A stretch of 64,000 nucleotides of DNA from Stenotrophomonas sp. ATCM1_4 (GTDB lineage: Bacteria > Pseudomonadota > Gammaproteobacteria > Xanthomonadales > Xanthomonadaceae). A model generated the notes under the pieces. It searched no databases, was not told the origin of the DNA, and saw nothing but the letters and a program-made list of their open reading frames with translations. Where the stretch lies: contig NZ_QPFB01000001.1 in NCBI RefSeq assembly GCF_004348115.1, positions 87,752 to 151,751 of the forward strand, in the 5' to 3' direction. Shown here piece after piece: positions 25,654 to 33,697 of this stretch (its first letter is position 1; each line of letters starts with the position of its first letter). Position numbers and translations under genes: made by a program.

Positions 25654-26568
25654 ATGGCTTTCGATGCATTCGCACTGATCTTGGCCATGCTCGCGCTGGG
25701 CATGGTCTTCGCACGACGGCGTACCTTCCCGGACAACGCCGCCGACACGCTCAACCGCGTGGTGCTGTACCTGTGCCTTCCCGCCGCAGTGCTCACCTAC
25801 GTGCCGCGCCTGCAGCTGGACCTGTCACTGGCCGGCATCATCGCCACTCCCTGGCTGTTGATGCTGTTGAGCGTGGGCCTGGTCAGCCTGGCCACGCGCC
25901 TGTTCGGCTTCGAGCGGCAGGTGCATGCGGTGCTGCTGCTGTGCGTGGCGTTGTGCAATTCCAGCTTCATCGGCTATCCGATGGTGCGTGCACTGCTGGG
26001 CGACCATGCCTTGCCGTACGCCGTGGTCTACGACCAGTTCGGCACCTTCGTGCTGCTCTCGACCTTCGGCCTGTACGTGCTGGCCCGCTACAGCGGCGAT
26101 GCGCCGCCCACCGCCGGCGAGATCCTGCTGCGCATCCTCCGCTTCCCGCCGCTGTGGGCGCTGCTGTTCGCGGTGACGCTGATGCCGGCCGAGCCGCCGT
26201 CGTGGGTCGCCTCGGCCTTGAAGAGCCTGGCCGACGCGATGTTGCCGCTGGTGATGCTGGCGGTCGGCCTCACCATCCAGTTGCGCCTGTCGCGTGCCGA
26301 GCTGGCGCCCCTGGCGGTGGGTCTGCTGCTCAAGCTGCTGGTGTTGCCGGCGGTGGCCCTGCCGCTGTCACTGGCCTTTGGCCTGCGTGGTGAGATGCTG
26401 CAGGTTAACGTGCTGGAGACGGCCATGCCGACCATGATCACCGCCGCCGCGCTGGCCATCTCGCACCGGCTGGCGCCGCGCCTGGCCGCGGCGATGGTGG
26501 GGTATGGCATCGTGCTGTCGCTGGTGACCCTGCCGGCGTGGGTGTGGGTGCTGCATCATCTGGGGTGA
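25654..26568 (+). CDS. AEC-family (auxin efflux carrier-type) transporter
   Basis: A 304-residue inner-membrane protein with about ten hydrophobic segments in the two five-helix halves of the AEC family (bile/auxin transporter fold). Family features include the conserved NSSFIGYPMV (near residue 104) and LGFGLT-like MLAVGLTIQL in the second half. Bacterial members export or import malate, malonate and other carboxylates; the substrate here is not known. ATG at 25654. The next gene follows 44 bp later and might be co-transcribed. Confidence 0.87.
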   Translation: MAFDAFALILAMLALGMVFARRRTFPDNAADTLNRVVLYLCLPAAVLTYVPRLQLDLSLAGIIATPWLLMLLSVGLVSLATRLFGFERQVHAVLLLCVALCNSSFIGYPMVRALLGDHALPYAVVYDQFGTFVLLSTFGLYVLARYSGDAPPTAGEILLRILRFPPLWALLFAVTLMPAEPPSWVASALKSLADAMLPLVMLAVGLTIQLRLSRAELAPLAVGLLLKLLVLPAVALPLSLAFGLRGEMLQVNVLETAMPTMITAAALAISHRLAPRLAAAMVGYGIVLSLVTLPAWVWVLHHLG

Positions 26569-26612
26569 TGCGCGCACGGCGACGAATTTCAATCCGTTGG
26601 GAGGATCAAGGC

Positions 26613-27665
26613 ATGCGTGGACAGGGAATGTGGGCGGCGGTGTTGCTGGTGTTTGCCGGCATGGCCAATGCGCAACCGCCGGCGGAGGAGGAGATCGTAC
26701 CGGAGCAGTTGCTGGCGCGGATCGAGGCGCAGAATGCCGCACGCCTGCAACTGGCCCGCGGGCTGGCGGCCACCGGCGAGCCGCGCAAACTGTATGCCGC
26801 CTCCCTGCTGGTGCCAATGCGCATGGACCTGGCGAGCAAAGGCCTCAAGCGCGAGCCCGAAGCCGATGCCTGGCTCACGCAGGCCATTGCGTCCGGTAGC
26901 ACGCAGCCGCTGATCGCGATGGAAGCCGTGCGGCGTTGCATCGGGAAGGACGCCTGCGCCATCGATGTCGCGGTGCAGACCTTGCAGGGGGACGGTGCCG
27001 CCGATGCCGGTTCGCAACTGCTGCTGAAGCGGCTGGCCGAACACCGCAAGGACGCTGCCCAGGCCGCGCAGGCGTGGCAGCGGGCGACGCAGGCCACGCG
27101 TTACGGTGACTCGCTGGCGCAGCTGGTGGGCTTGCTGGATGAAGCCACGCGCGACATGCCATGGCCGGTATCCGATGCCGCGCGCGCGGCCGAATGGGAG
27201 CAGCGCAATGGCGGCAGCTATGCCGACCAGGAGCGCGCGATCACGTTGTTCGGCATCGCCGCGACGGTGTGGATGCCGGAGCTGAAAACGGCCTTCGAAG
27301 CGTGCCCGAAAGACATCGGTGAGCCCGCGAGGAGGCAGGCGTGCGAACGCGTGTTCTCGGTGATGGCCGACAGCACCTCGAACGCGGTGGCCCAGGCCGG
27401 TGCCCGATGGATGTTCGAAGCCAGCGCGGGCACGCCCGCGCAGGCACGGTGGGAGGCGCGCCGGCGCCTGCTGGCGTGGATCAGCATCCGTGTCAGCGGC
27501 GTGCTCGGATCGGAAGAGGGCACCGCGCCCAAGGTGAGCCCCGCCGACTACATGCGCTGGATCGGTGATGACGGGGAACTGCCGGCCATGCGCCGCCTGC
27601 TGGCCGTGCATGGCATCGCCGCCGAGCCGCCGGCGGACTGGCAACCGCCGTCCACGCCCCAGTGA
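26613..27665 (+). CDS. Secreted protein of unknown function
   Basis: A 350-residue protein with a signal peptide (GMWAAVLLVFAGMANA). The mature part is predicted all-helical and Ala-rich, with four to five cysteines (for example RRCIGKDACAIDV and FEACPKD/RRQACERVF) that could form disulfides in the periplasm. ATG at 26613 is preceded by GGGAGG at 8 bp spacing. No family is recognised; the helical repeats look like a TPR/Sel1-type scaffold but this is not certain. Its 3' end faces the AAA ATPase gene. Confidence 0.68.
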   Translation: MRGQGMWAAVLLVFAGMANAQPPAEEEIVPEQLLARIEAQNAARLQLARGLAATGEPRKLYAASLLVPMRMDLASKGLKREPEADAWLTQAIASGSTQPLIAMEAVRRCIGKDACAIDVAVQTLQGDGAADAGSQLLLKRLAEHRKDAAQAAQAWQRATQATRYGDSLAQLVGLLDEATRDMPWPVSDAARAAEWEQRNGGSYADQERAITLFGIAATVWMPELKTAFEACPKDIGEPARRQACERVFSVMADSTSNAVAQAGARWMFEASAGTPAQARWEARRRLLAWISIRVSGVLGSEEGTAPKVSPADYMRWIGDDGELPAMRRLLAVHGIAAEPPADWQPPSTPQ

Positions 27666-27790
27666 GGCGAAGCCTGCCTGTGGCATCGGCAAAGCCGGAG
27701 ACGGTCAGGTTCGCCGGCGGTTGGTGATGGGTGGGCGAACGTTTCCCGGGCGTGCCGTGCTCACCCGGGCCAGGTGATGCATGCCGCGGC

Positions 27791-29272
27791 TCAATCGGCC
27801 GGCACGGTGCGCTCGCGCGCCCAGTCGCGCAGCGACTGCACCTGTTCGGCCATCAGCACCGACAGCGGCCGGGTGTTGCGGATCTCGGCCATCAGCAGCT
27901 CGGTGTCCAGCGGGCGCTGCTCGGCGTGCGCGGCATACAGCCCGGCCACCACCGCCTGTTCGATCTCGGCGCCGGAGAAGCCTTCGCTGGCCGCCGCCAG
28001 GGCGGGCAGGGCGAAGGCTTCCGGGTCCAGCTGGCGGCGTTGCAGGTGCAGCTGCAGCAGCTCCACGCGCACGTCCGGGGCCGGCAGGTCGACGAAGAAG
28101 ATCTCGTCGAAGCGGCCCTTGCGCAGCAGTTCGGCCGGCAGCTCGTGCACCTGGTTGGCGGTGGCGACGATGAATACCGGCGCCTTGCGCTCGGCCAGCC
28201 AGGTCAGCAGGTAGCCCAGCACCCGGCGCGACACGCCGCCGTCCTCGCCATTGCTGGCCAGGCCTTTCTCGATCTCGTCGATCCACAGCACGCACGGGGC
28301 CAGCTGCTCGGCCGAGGTCAGCGCCTCGCGCAGGTTCTTCTCGGTCTCGCCGTGGTACTTGTTGTACAGCGTGCCGAAATCCAGCCGCAGCAACGGCACG
28401 CCGAAGCCGGCGGCGGTGGCCTTGGCCAGCATCGACTTGCCGCAGCCCTGCACGCCCAGCAGCAGCATGCCCTTGGGCGGGTCCAGCCCCGGCGGGGCGT
28501 TGCCGGAGACGAACACCGCCCGGCGCTGCTCGATCCAGCGCTTGAGCCGGCGCGCGCCGGCCACCTCGTTGAAGCGCGCCGAGTCGTACTCGTAATGCAG
28601 GTTGCCGCTGCGGTTGAGCAGCTCGAACTTGAGCTTGGCCAGCTGTGGCAGGTCGTCGGCCTGCAGCGCGCCGTCTTCGTAGATCAGCTGGCGGGCGATG
28701 CGGCGGGCGTCGGTCATGCTCAGCCCGCGCAGGTTGCGCAGGATCTGCTGCACCGCGTCCTGGTCGGCCTCGACCCGGCGCCCGCCGTTGTCCCTGGCGT
28801 AGCTGGCCGCCTCCTCGCGCAGCATCTTCAGCAGCGCGTTGGCGTCGGGCAGGCGCGGGTTGAAGCGGGTGGCCAGGGCCTCCAGCTCCGGCGGCAGCTC
28901 GACCTTGGCCCCGACCAGCACCAGCACGTGTGGCTGGCTGTGGCGGCGCTGGACGATGTCGCGCAGCAGCCGCTGGTGGCTGGCGTAGCCCAGGTAGGGG
29001 TGGAAATCGAGCAGCAGGTAGATGCCGCGCTGCTCGGCCTCCTGGATCATCCGCAGCACCGAGCTGGCGTCGGGCGGGCCGAATGCCTCGTCCTCGCGGT
29101 CCATGTCGATCCGGCGCAGGCCCTCGGTGATCGACCAGCGGTACAACGCCCGCCAGACGTGCATCAGCGCCTGCCGGAACAGTTCCACGACCCGCGACTC
29201 ATCCTGGGTCTGGATGACGATCAACGGCGTGTTGGCGCGGATCAGCGCGGTCAGGTCCTGCAGTTCGCTCAT
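27791..29272 (-). CDS. AAA+ ATPase, Ycf46-like
   Basis: A 493-residue AAA protein similar to the Ycf46 family. An N-terminal region of about 240 residues ([18 protein letters not shown]) precedes the ATPase domain: Walker A GVQGCGKS near residue 273, Walker [11 protein letters not shown] near 328, sensor-1 asparagine in FIVATANQ, and an arginine finger region [19 protein letters not shown] at 29272. Cyanobacterial and chloroplast Ycf46 have been linked to photosynthesis, but in heterotrophs the role is unknown. Transcribed alone, divergent from parA. Confidence 0.87.
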   Translation of the reverse strand: MSELQDLTALIRANTPLIVIQTQDESRVVELFRQALMHVWRALYRWSITEGLRRIDMDREDEAFGPPDASSVLRMIQEAEQRGIYLLLDFHPYLGYASHQRLLRDIVQRRHSQPHVLVLVGAKVELPPELEALATRFNPRLPDANALLKMLREEAASYARDNGGRRVEADQDAVQQILRNLRGLSMTDARRIARQLIYEDGALQADDLPQLAKLKFELLNRSGNLHYEYDSARFNEVAGARRLKRWIEQRRAVFVSGNAPPGLDPPKGMLLLGVQGCGKSMLAKATAAGFGVPLLRLDFGTLYNKYHGETEKNLREALTSAEQLAPCVLWIDEIEKGLASNGEDGGVSRRVLGYLLTWLAERKAPVFIVATANQVHELPAELLRKGRFDEIFFVDLPAPDVRVELLQLHLQRRQLDPEAFALPALAAASEGFSGAEIEQAVVAGLYAAHAEQRPLDTELLMAEIRNTRPLSVLMAEQVQSLRDWARERTVPAD

Positions 29273-29399
29273 GGTGGTTCCATCCCGGGGGCGACACGAT
29301 AGCAAAGCCGGGCCCCGGGGCCGACCCTCACCCGGTGACTACCTTTGGTCATGCAACGCGGTGTACGCTGCGGGAACGTTCCGCGGAAACGAGGCGTGC

Positions 29400-30032
29400 A
29401 TGAAGACGATCCTGGTAGCCGGCTCCAAGGGCGGTGTCGGCAAGACCACCATCGCCACCCACCTGGCCGCGCATTCGGCCCTGGCAGGCCATGCCACGGT
29501 GATTGCCGATGCCGATCCGCAAGGCTCCAGCAGCCGCTGGGCCGAGCGCCGGGCCATGCTGGACAGCGCCGTGCTGCCGGTCGACGTGCACCGCAAGAAG
29601 AACTGGGAAAAGCTGATCCCCGACGGCACCGAGCAGGTCATCATCGATGCCCCCGCCGGCGCCTACGGCGAGGACCTGGAGCGCTTCACCGACATCGCCG
29701 ACGCGGTGGTGGTGCCGGTCCTGCCCTCGGCCCTGGACATCGAGGCCATCGTCGGCTTCCTCAACAGCCTGTCCAAGCTCAAGCGCGTGCATTCGCGCGC
29801 GCTGCCGGTGGGGCTGGTGCTCAACCGCACCAAACCGTGGACGCAGACATCGCAACAGGCCCGGCAGATGCTGGGCCAATGGCCGTATGAGGTGGTCGCG
29901 CAGCTGCGCGACAGCCAAAGCTACGTGGTGATGGTCGGGCTGGGCCGCAGCCTGTTCGACTATCACTCCGCCCAGGTACGCGAGCACCAGCAGGACTGGG
30001 AGCCGCTACTCAAATGGTTGAACAAGGTCTGA
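29400..30032 (+). CDS. ParA-family ATPase
   Basis: A 210-residue orphan ParA/MinD-type ATPase. The deviant Walker A KGGVGKTT is at residues 10-17, the switch [11 protein letters not shown] near 40, and Walker B VIIDAPAG near 79. It is about 50 residues shorter than chromosomal ParA and has no ParB gene beside it, so it may position a protein cargo rather than DNA. ATG at 29400. It is followed 18 bp later by sixA and then yceI and the phospholipase gene, a likely operon. Confidence 0.85.
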   Translation: MKTILVAGSKGGVGKTTIATHLAAHSALAGHATVIADADPQGSSSRWAERRAMLDSAVLPVDVHRKKNWEKLIPDGTEQVIIDAPAGAYGEDLERFTDIADAVVVPVLPSALDIEAIVGFLNSLSKLKRVHSRALPVGLVLNRTKPWTQTSQQARQMLGQWPYEVVAQLRDSQSYVVMVGLGRSLFDYHSAQVREHQQDWEPLLKWLNKV

Positions 30033-30050
30033 CAGGAGTACTCCCCGGCC

Positions 30051-30527
30051 ATGCGTGAACTGATCCTGCTGCGACATGCCCATGCCGAACCGGCCAACAA
30101 CGGCCTGGCCGACATCGATCGTCCCCTTTCCCCGCACGGGCTGGCCGAGGCCGAGGCCGCCGGGCGCTGGCTGCTGGAGCAGAAACTCACCCCGGACCGG
30201 GTGCTGTGTTCGCCGGCGCGGCGGACCCGCGAGACGCTGGAGGCGGTGCTGGCACTGACCGGCTACGTCGAGCAGCGGCTGGAGGAGCGCATCTACGACG
30301 CCGTGCCCGGCACCCTGGCCGCGTTGCTGGATGAACACCGCGAGGTCGAACGCCTGCTGGTGGTGGGCCACAACCCGGGCCTGGAACAGCTGGTGGCGCT
30401 GATGCACAGCGGCCAGTCCGGGGATTACCGCGGCATGCCGCCGGCCTCGGTGGCGGTGCTGTCGCTGCCGATGGAGGCATCGATAGAACCGGGCATTGCC
30501 CGTCTGGCGGCGTTCTGGTGGCCGTAA
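30051..30527 (+). CDS. sixA: SixA-type phosphohistidine phosphatase
   Basis: A 158-residue histidine phosphatase. The catalytic motif LLRHAHAEP places His9 as the nucleophile, with the second histidine in VVGHNPGLEQL near residue 108. The length and the absence of a signal peptide fit SixA, which in E. coli dephosphorylates phosphohistidine on ArcB or on the nitrogen phosphotransferase NPr. ATG at 30051 with CAGGAG upstream. Second gene of the parA-sixA-yceI-phospholipase cluster. Confidence 0.88.
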   Translation: MRELILLRHAHAEPANNGLADIDRPLSPHGLAEAEAAGRWLLEQKLTPDRVLCSPARRTRETLEAVLALTGYVEQRLEERIYDAVPGTLAALLDEHREVERLLVVGHNPGLEQLVALMHSGQSGDYRGMPPASVAVLSLPMEASIEPGIARLAAFWWP

Positions 30528-30531
30528 GTCC

Positions 30532-31101
30532 ATGGGTTTGTTCCGTGGCGGGCTGCTGCTGGGCTTGCTGATCGGGCCGGTTTCGTCCTTCGCGGCGGAA
30601 CCGCCCCAGTTCGACCCGGCTCATTCACAGTTCGGCTTCGAGATCCGCACCCGCTTCGGCCAGAAGATCGAAGGGGTGTTCCGCCGTTTCGATGCACAGG
30701 CCACCGCGCTGCCCAACGGGCAGCACCAGGTGGTGCTGCGCATGTACACCCAATACGTCGAGATCCCCGACAAGCCGCGCTACACCGGCTGGATGCGCGG
30801 CGAGGATTTCTTCGACGTGGCGCGTTACCCGGTGATCGAGTTCCGCTCCGATCCGTACTCGCCGGAGCTGATCCACCAGGGCGGCGACGTCAATGGCTGG
30901 TTGACCATCCGTGGCATCAGCCGCCGGGAGACGCTGCACCTGGCAAAGCCTGAATGCGCACGTCCCGGCTATGATTGCGACCTCGTCAGCCGGGGCACCG
31001 TCCAGCGCGGGCGGTATGGCATGGACAGCTGGCAGATGGCCCTGGGTGATCGAGTGACCTTCATATTGCGTACGCGCCTGAGCAGCGCCCCCCCAAAGTG
31101 A
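30532..31101 (+). CDS. YceI-family periplasmic protein
   Basis: A 189-residue YceI-like lipocalin-fold protein with a signal peptide (GLFRGGLLLGLLIGPVSSFA). Family landmarks are FDPAHSQFGFEI at the start of the mature protein, GWMRGEDFFDVARYPVIEF in the middle and NGWLTIRGISR later. YceI proteins bind isoprenoids in the periplasm and respond to base stress. ATG at 30532 lies 4 bp after the sixA stop, and its TGA overlaps the GTG start of the next gene (GTGA), so the genes are coupled. Confidence 0.87.
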   Translation: MGLFRGGLLLGLLIGPVSSFAAEPPQFDPAHSQFGFEIRTRFGQKIEGVFRRFDAQATALPNGQHQVVLRMYTQYVEIPDKPRYTGWMRGEDFFDVARYPVIEFRSDPYSPELIHQGGDVNGWLTIRGISRRETLHLAKPECARPGYDCDLVSRGTVQRGRYGMDSWQMALGDRVTFILRTRLSSAPPK

Positions 31102-33068
31102 ACCCTTTCGTACGACTTTTCCTGCTGCTGGCGGCGCTGCTGGCCGGCGGTTGCGCCTCGCTGTCGCCGCAGCAGCGCGACCGTGCCCAGGGCATTGCCA
31201 TCGCCGCGCGCTCGACCGTGGTGGACTGCGACCGGCCGGACCGCTGCGCGCTGGATTCGCCGCTGCGCGCGCTCGGCGGGCAGGCCATCACCGAATCGGC
31301 GCCCGGGCTGCCGCGCCACTACGCCACCATCGTGGACGAGGGCGAACTGGCGCTGGTGGCGCGCCTGAACCTGATCCGCAGCGCCACCCGCAGCATCGAC
31401 CTGCAGACCTACATCTTCGACACCGACGACAGTGCGCGGCTGGTGATCGACGAACTGCTGGCCGCCGCCCGGCGCGGGGTCAAGGTGCGGGTGCTGATCG
31501 ACCAGCTCTCGGCGATCTCCGACGTGCAGATGCTGGCCGCCCTGTCCGGGGCGCATGCCAACTTCGAGCTGCGCGTCTACAACCCTGCCTTCGGCAAGGC
31601 CAAGCTGAACTACCTGGACTACGCCGGCAGCGTGCTGTGCTGCTTCCGCCGTTTCAACCAGCGCATGCACAACAAGCTGCTGGTGATCGACGACGTGCTG
31701 GGCGTGGTCGGTGGCCGCAACTACCAGGACGATTACTACGACTGGGACAACGAGTACAACTTCCGCGATCGTGACGTGATCGTCGCCGGTCCGGAGGCGC
31801 GGGAAATGGCCGCCAACTTTGAGTCGTTCTGGGTCGCGCAGCGCAGCGTTCCGGCCGAACGGCTCAACGACGTGGGCCGGGCCCTGCTCAAGCAAGGGGT
31901 GCCGGCGATGCCGCAGGCCAACTTCCGCCACCCCGAGCGGATCGAGCGGGTGGGCGAGGAGGCAACCGACCCGGCCTTCATCGACGAGGCCTTCGTGCAG
32001 ACCGCGCTGCCGGTGCGGTCGGTGGCCTACGTGGCCGACCTGCCGCGCAAGCATCGCCGCGAGGACGATGATCCGGACGATGGCCAGCATGTCACCGAGC
32101 CGCGGCTGGATGCCCTGATCGCCTCGGCCAGGACCGAAGTGCTGCTGCAGACGCCGTACCTGGTGTTGTCCAAGCCGGCCCAGCAGCTGTTCCGCGACCT
32201 GCGCAAGCGCGAGGCCGCGCCGCGGGTGGTGGTCTCGACCAACAGCCTGGCCGCCACCGACAACCCGATCGTCTACGCGCTGTCATACAAGTACAAGCGC
32301 CGCAACCTGCGCGAACTGGGCTTCAACATCTACGAATACAAGCCGTTCCCGCTCGATGCGCCGGTCAACTACCCCGGGCTGCTGCCCGAGCCGGTGGACG
32401 TCGAATCGGTGCCGTCCGGCCGCAACCGGGTGATCGGCGGCAGCGCGGCCGGCAGCAACGTGCGCGGCAGCGGCTCGGGCCGGCGCAACACGCCCGGAGG
32501 CAGCGACGTCGAACGCGAGGTGTTGCGCACCGAGACGCGCCCCTCGTTCCTGAGCCGGCGCGCGGCCAACCGGCCGCTGCCGGTGACCCGCAGCGGCGCG
32601 CGCATGGGCCTGCATGCCAAGTCGCTGGTGGTGGACCGCCGCATCGGCGTGATCGGCACCCACAACTTCGACCCGCGCAGCGAGAACTACAACACCGAGG
32701 GCGCGGTGATCATCGAGGATGCCGCCTTCGCCGAGCAGTTGGCGCGCAGCATCGAGCGCGACATCGCCCCGGACAACTCCTGGGTGGTGGCGCCGCGCGA
32801 GAAGGCACCGGTGTTCTCCGGCCTGAACTACAGCATCGGCAAGGCGTCCGAGGCGCTGCCGGTGCTCGATTTCTGGCCGTGGCGCTACGCCACCATCTAT
32901 GAGTTCAAGCCCGGCCCGGACTGCCCGCGGCCGCTGCCGCGGCAGGACCCCGGCTTCCGCGCCTGCTACACCGCCATCGGCGATTTCCCGGAAGTGGACG
33001 TCGGCCCGAAATGGCTGCTGGTGCGCATGCTCACTGCCTTCGGCGCCGGGCTGGTGCCCATCCTCTGA
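31098..33068 (+). CDS. Phospholipase D/cardiolipin synthase-like lipoprotein
   Basis: A 656-residue protein with two HKD motifs: MHNKLLVIDD (His191) followed by GGRNYQDDYYD, and LHAKSLVVDRRIGVIG (His506) followed by NFDPRSENYNTE. This arrangement matches the ClsC-like group of cardiolipin synthases and phospholipase D-like proteins. The N terminus carries a lipobox (LLAGGC, Cys19), so it is a predicted lipoprotein. The start is GTG at 31098, overlapping the yceI stop. A Gly/Ser/Arg-rich low-complexity insert (about residues 448-480) separates the halves. It likely acts on phospholipids at the periplasmic face. Confidence 0.88.
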   Translation: MNPFVRLFLLLAALLAGGCASLSPQQRDRAQGIAIAARSTVVDCDRPDRCALDSPLRALGGQAITESAPGLPRHYATIVDEGELALVARLNLIRSATRSIDLQTYIFDTDDSARLVIDELLAAARRGVKVRVLIDQLSAISDVQMLAALSGAHANFELRVYNPAFGKAKLNYLDYAGSVLCCFRRFNQRMHNKLLVIDDVLGVVGGRNYQDDYYDWDNEYNFRDRDVIVAGPEAREMAANFESFWVAQRSVPAERLNDVGRALLKQGVPAMPQANFRHPERIERVGEEATDPAFIDEAFVQTALPVRSVAYVADLPRKHRREDDDPDDGQHVTEPRLDALIASARTEVLLQTPYLVLSKPAQQLFRDLRKREAAPRVVVSTNSLAATDNPIVYALSYKYKRRNLRELGFNIYEYKPFPLDAPVNYPGLLPEPVDVESVPSGRNRVIGGSAAGSNVRGSGSGRRNTPGGSDVEREVLRTETRPSFLSRRAANRPLPVTRSGARMGLHAKSLVVDRRIGVIGTHNFDPRSENYNTEGAVIIEDAAFAEQLARSIERDIAPDNSWVVAPREKAPVFSGLNYSIGKASEALPVLDFWPWRYATIYEFKPGPDCPRPLPRQDPGFRACYTAIGDFPEVDVGPKWLLVRMLTAFGAGLVPIL

Positions 33069-33093
33069 CTGCGTCCCCGCAAAGGTTCAAGCC

Positions 33094-33519
33094 ATGTCCC
33101 GAGTATTCCGCGCCCCCGTCGACCTGGAACAGGTCAATGCCCTGAGCCGCAACACCCTGATCGACCACCTCGGCATCGTGTTCACCGCCGCCGGCGAGGA
33201 TTGGCTGCAGGCCACCATGCCGGTCGACGAACGCACCCGCCAGCCGTATGGCCTGCTGCACGGCGGCGCCTCGGTGGTGCTGGCCGAAACCCTGGGCAGC
33301 AGCGCCGGCAACCTGTGCGTGGACCCGGCCGAGCAGGTCTGCGTGGGGCTGGAGATCAACGCCAACCACCTGCGCGCGGCGCGCACCGGCGTGGTCACCG
33401 GCACCGCGCGTGCGCTGCACGTGGGCCGCACCACCCAGGTGTGGGAGATCCGCATCGAGAACGAAGACGGCAAGCCGGTGTGCATTTCGCGGCTGACGCT
33501 GGCGGTGGTGGCCCGCTGA
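33094..33519 (+). CDS. Hotdog-fold thioesterase (PaaI/YbdB type)
   Basis: A 141-residue single hotdog domain. The key segment is GLLHGGASVVLAETLGSSA, with the catalytic glutamate in AETLGS and the HGG turn, typical of YbdB/EntH and MenI-like acyl-CoA thioesterases. ATG at 33094, 25 bp after the phospholipase gene. Xanthomonads make ubiquinone, not menaquinone, so a MenI role is unlikely; proofreading of an acyl-CoA or carrier-bound thioester is more probable. Possibly the last gene of the upstream operon. Confidence 0.82.
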   Translation: MSRVFRAPVDLEQVNALSRNTLIDHLGIVFTAAGEDWLQATMPVDERTRQPYGLLHGGASVVLAETLGSSAGNLCVDPAEQVCVGLEINANHLRAARTGVVTGTARALHVGRTTQVWEIRIENEDGKPVCISRLTLAVVAR

Positions 33520-33545
33520 GCGGGCATTGACGCGCGATACCTGCG

Positions 33546-33678
33546 GCTTACCCCTCCCCAACCTTCCCCTGCTGTGCAAGGGAGGGGGCCATACGGCTTT
33601 ACCGTGATCGGTCCGACCCCGCCGAACCACTCCCTCCCTTTGGCGAAGCCCAGGGGAGGGCGGGGGAGGGGCAAAGCC
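33546..33678. repeat. Intergenic GC-rich repeats (family B)
   Basis: CCCCTCCCCAACCTTCCCC (from 33550) and, in inverted orientation, CAGGGGAGGGCGGGGGAGGGG (about 33651-33671) form a loose inverted pair between convergent genes. Similar blocks occur at 53083-53125 and 55508-55555. Confidence 0.65.
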
Positions 33679-33697
33679 ACACCGCCATATTCGTCGC

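Noticed and set aside
33546..33678. Family B repeats considered as small RNA genes
   Set aside because: They are short, GC-rich inverted units shared by several intergenic gaps, without promoter or terminator signals of their own.
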